Source: an uncultured Pseudodesulfovibrio sp. (GTDB lineage Bacteria; Desulfobacterota; Desulfovibrionia; Desulfovibrionales; Desulfovibrionaceae). From it: a stretch of 6,858 nt of DNA. Location of the stretch: NCBI GenBank assembly GCA_947259235.1, contig CAMYLL010000141.1:1-6858 (forward strand). Direction: 5' to 3'. Position numbers and translations under genes: made by a program. Shown here piece by piece: positions 6,591 to 6,858 of the stretch (position 1 is its first letter; each line of letters begins with the position of its first letter). The notes under the pieces were generated by a model. That model was given only the letters and a program-made list of their open reading frames with translations. It did no database searches and had not been told where the DNA came from.

Positions 6591-6655
6591 CTTGCAAATG
6601 CCCTATCGAATTATAACGTGTGATCTATTGAAATTGCGCAGTTGCATGATAGGGT
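6591..6655 (+). promoter_or_regulatory. Candidate promoter region for the cytochrome gene
   Basis: Two overlapping possibilities exist. One is TTGAAA (6628-6633), 16 bases, then TAGGGT (6650-6655), preceded by TGA as in an extended -10. The other is TATAAC (6612-6617), a 5 of 6 match to the -10 consensus, with a poor -35 around CTTGCA (6591-6596). The region is locally AT-rich, which fits a promoter, but I cannot choose between them. Confidence 0.25.
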
Positions 6656-6681
6656 AGATGGAATATCAAACTCTCAATCCC

Positions 6682-6690
6682 GGAGGAAGG
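6682..6690 (+). promoter_or_regulatory. Strong ribosome binding site of the cytochrome gene
   Basis: GGAGGAAGG ends three bases before the ATG at 6694, with the GGAGG core 7 bases from it. This near-ideal site fixes the start codon and suggests high expression, as expected for an abundant periplasmic cytochrome. Confidence 0.8.
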
Positions 6691-6693
6691 TCC

Positions 6694-6858
6694 ATGAGAA
6701 GGCTTTCAGGAGTACTGGCTGCGCTGGTTGTCTGCTTCCTGCTGACGGCCGGTCCGTCGATTGCTTATGAGGTTCCAAATGAAATCGTCATCAAGCGGCC
6801 GGCCAAGAACAAACCGTTGTCCGAGTGGGTGGGGCCAGTGACGTTCCCCCACGGAATG
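6694..6858 (+). CDS. Exported cytochrome c3-like protein, N-terminal part only
   Basis: Fifty-five codons are visible before the window ends. Residues 1-24 form a classic signal peptide: two arginines, a hydrophobic core and a likely cleavage after SIA, before YEVPNE. The mature start has the charged, lysine-rich character of cytochrome c3 and ends in VTFPHGM, matching the family's F-x-H-x2-H stretch, in which histidines serve as distal haem ligands just before the first CxxCH. No haem attachment cysteines are inside the window, so the class assignment rests on this short stretch. In sulfate reducers such proteins carry electrons between periplasmic hydrogenases or formate dehydrogenases and membrane complexes. 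The gene is divergent from the phosphatidyltransferase and has its own strong ribosome binding site. Haem number and subtype cannot be determined here. Confidence 0.7.
   Translation, partial: MRRLSGVLAALVVCFLLTAGPSIAYEVPNEIVIKRPAKNKPLSEWVGPVTFPHGM

Noticed and set aside
6601..6654. Inverted repeat CCCTATC (6601-6607) and GATAGGG (6648-6654) upstream of the cytochrome gene
   Set aside because: Seven-base arms 40 bases apart are expected about once by chance in a region this size, and the symmetry does not extend in either direction.

Overview
The window looks like chromosome of a sulfate-reducing bacterium of the Desulfovibrio / Pseudodesulfovibrio type. This is inferred from four things: a GC-rich sequence with strong third-position GC bias, a multihaem cytochrome c3-like gene starting at the right edge, c-type haem motifs (CxxCH and Cx4CH) in a membrane sensor kinase, and cysteine-rich PAS domains of a kind I associate with anaerobic Deltaproteobacteria. 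No database search was possible, so the genus is a guess.

Layout. (1) 1-1923, plus strand: a soluble receiver-PAS-PAS-histidine kinase. (2) 1924-2186: a 263-base convergent gap with two notable dyads and no convincing gene. (3) 2187-3323, minus strand: a soluble receiver-histidine kinase that is clearly a paralogue of (1). (4) 3325-5595, minus strand: a membrane sensor histidine kinase with a periplasmic domain carrying two haem c attachment motifs, then HAMP, two PAS domains and the kinase core. It lies one base upstream of (3), so the two form a tightly coupled pair. (5) 5596-5757: a 162-base gap with a perfect TATAAT box and a strong imperfect palindrome. (6) 5758-6408 (possibly to 6483), minus strand: a CDP-alcohol phosphatidyltransferase family membrane enzyme. 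(7) 6409-6693: a divergent intergenic region. (8) 6694-6858, plus strand: the first 55 codons of an exported cytochrome c3-like protein, cut by the window edge.

How the genes may work together. The three kinases look like one signalling module. The diheme sensor would read a periplasmic redox state or ligand and could phosphorylate the receiver of its coupled partner. That partner carries its own kinase core but no DNA-binding or enzymatic output domain. The convergent third kinase has the same receiver, coiled coil and unusual H-box as the partner, and it shares a three-cysteine PAS motif with the membrane sensor. None of the three has an output domain, so the final effector must lie outside the window. 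The phosphotransferase and the cytochrome gene have no obvious mechanistic link to the kinases, beyond the general theme of haem c in the periplasm.
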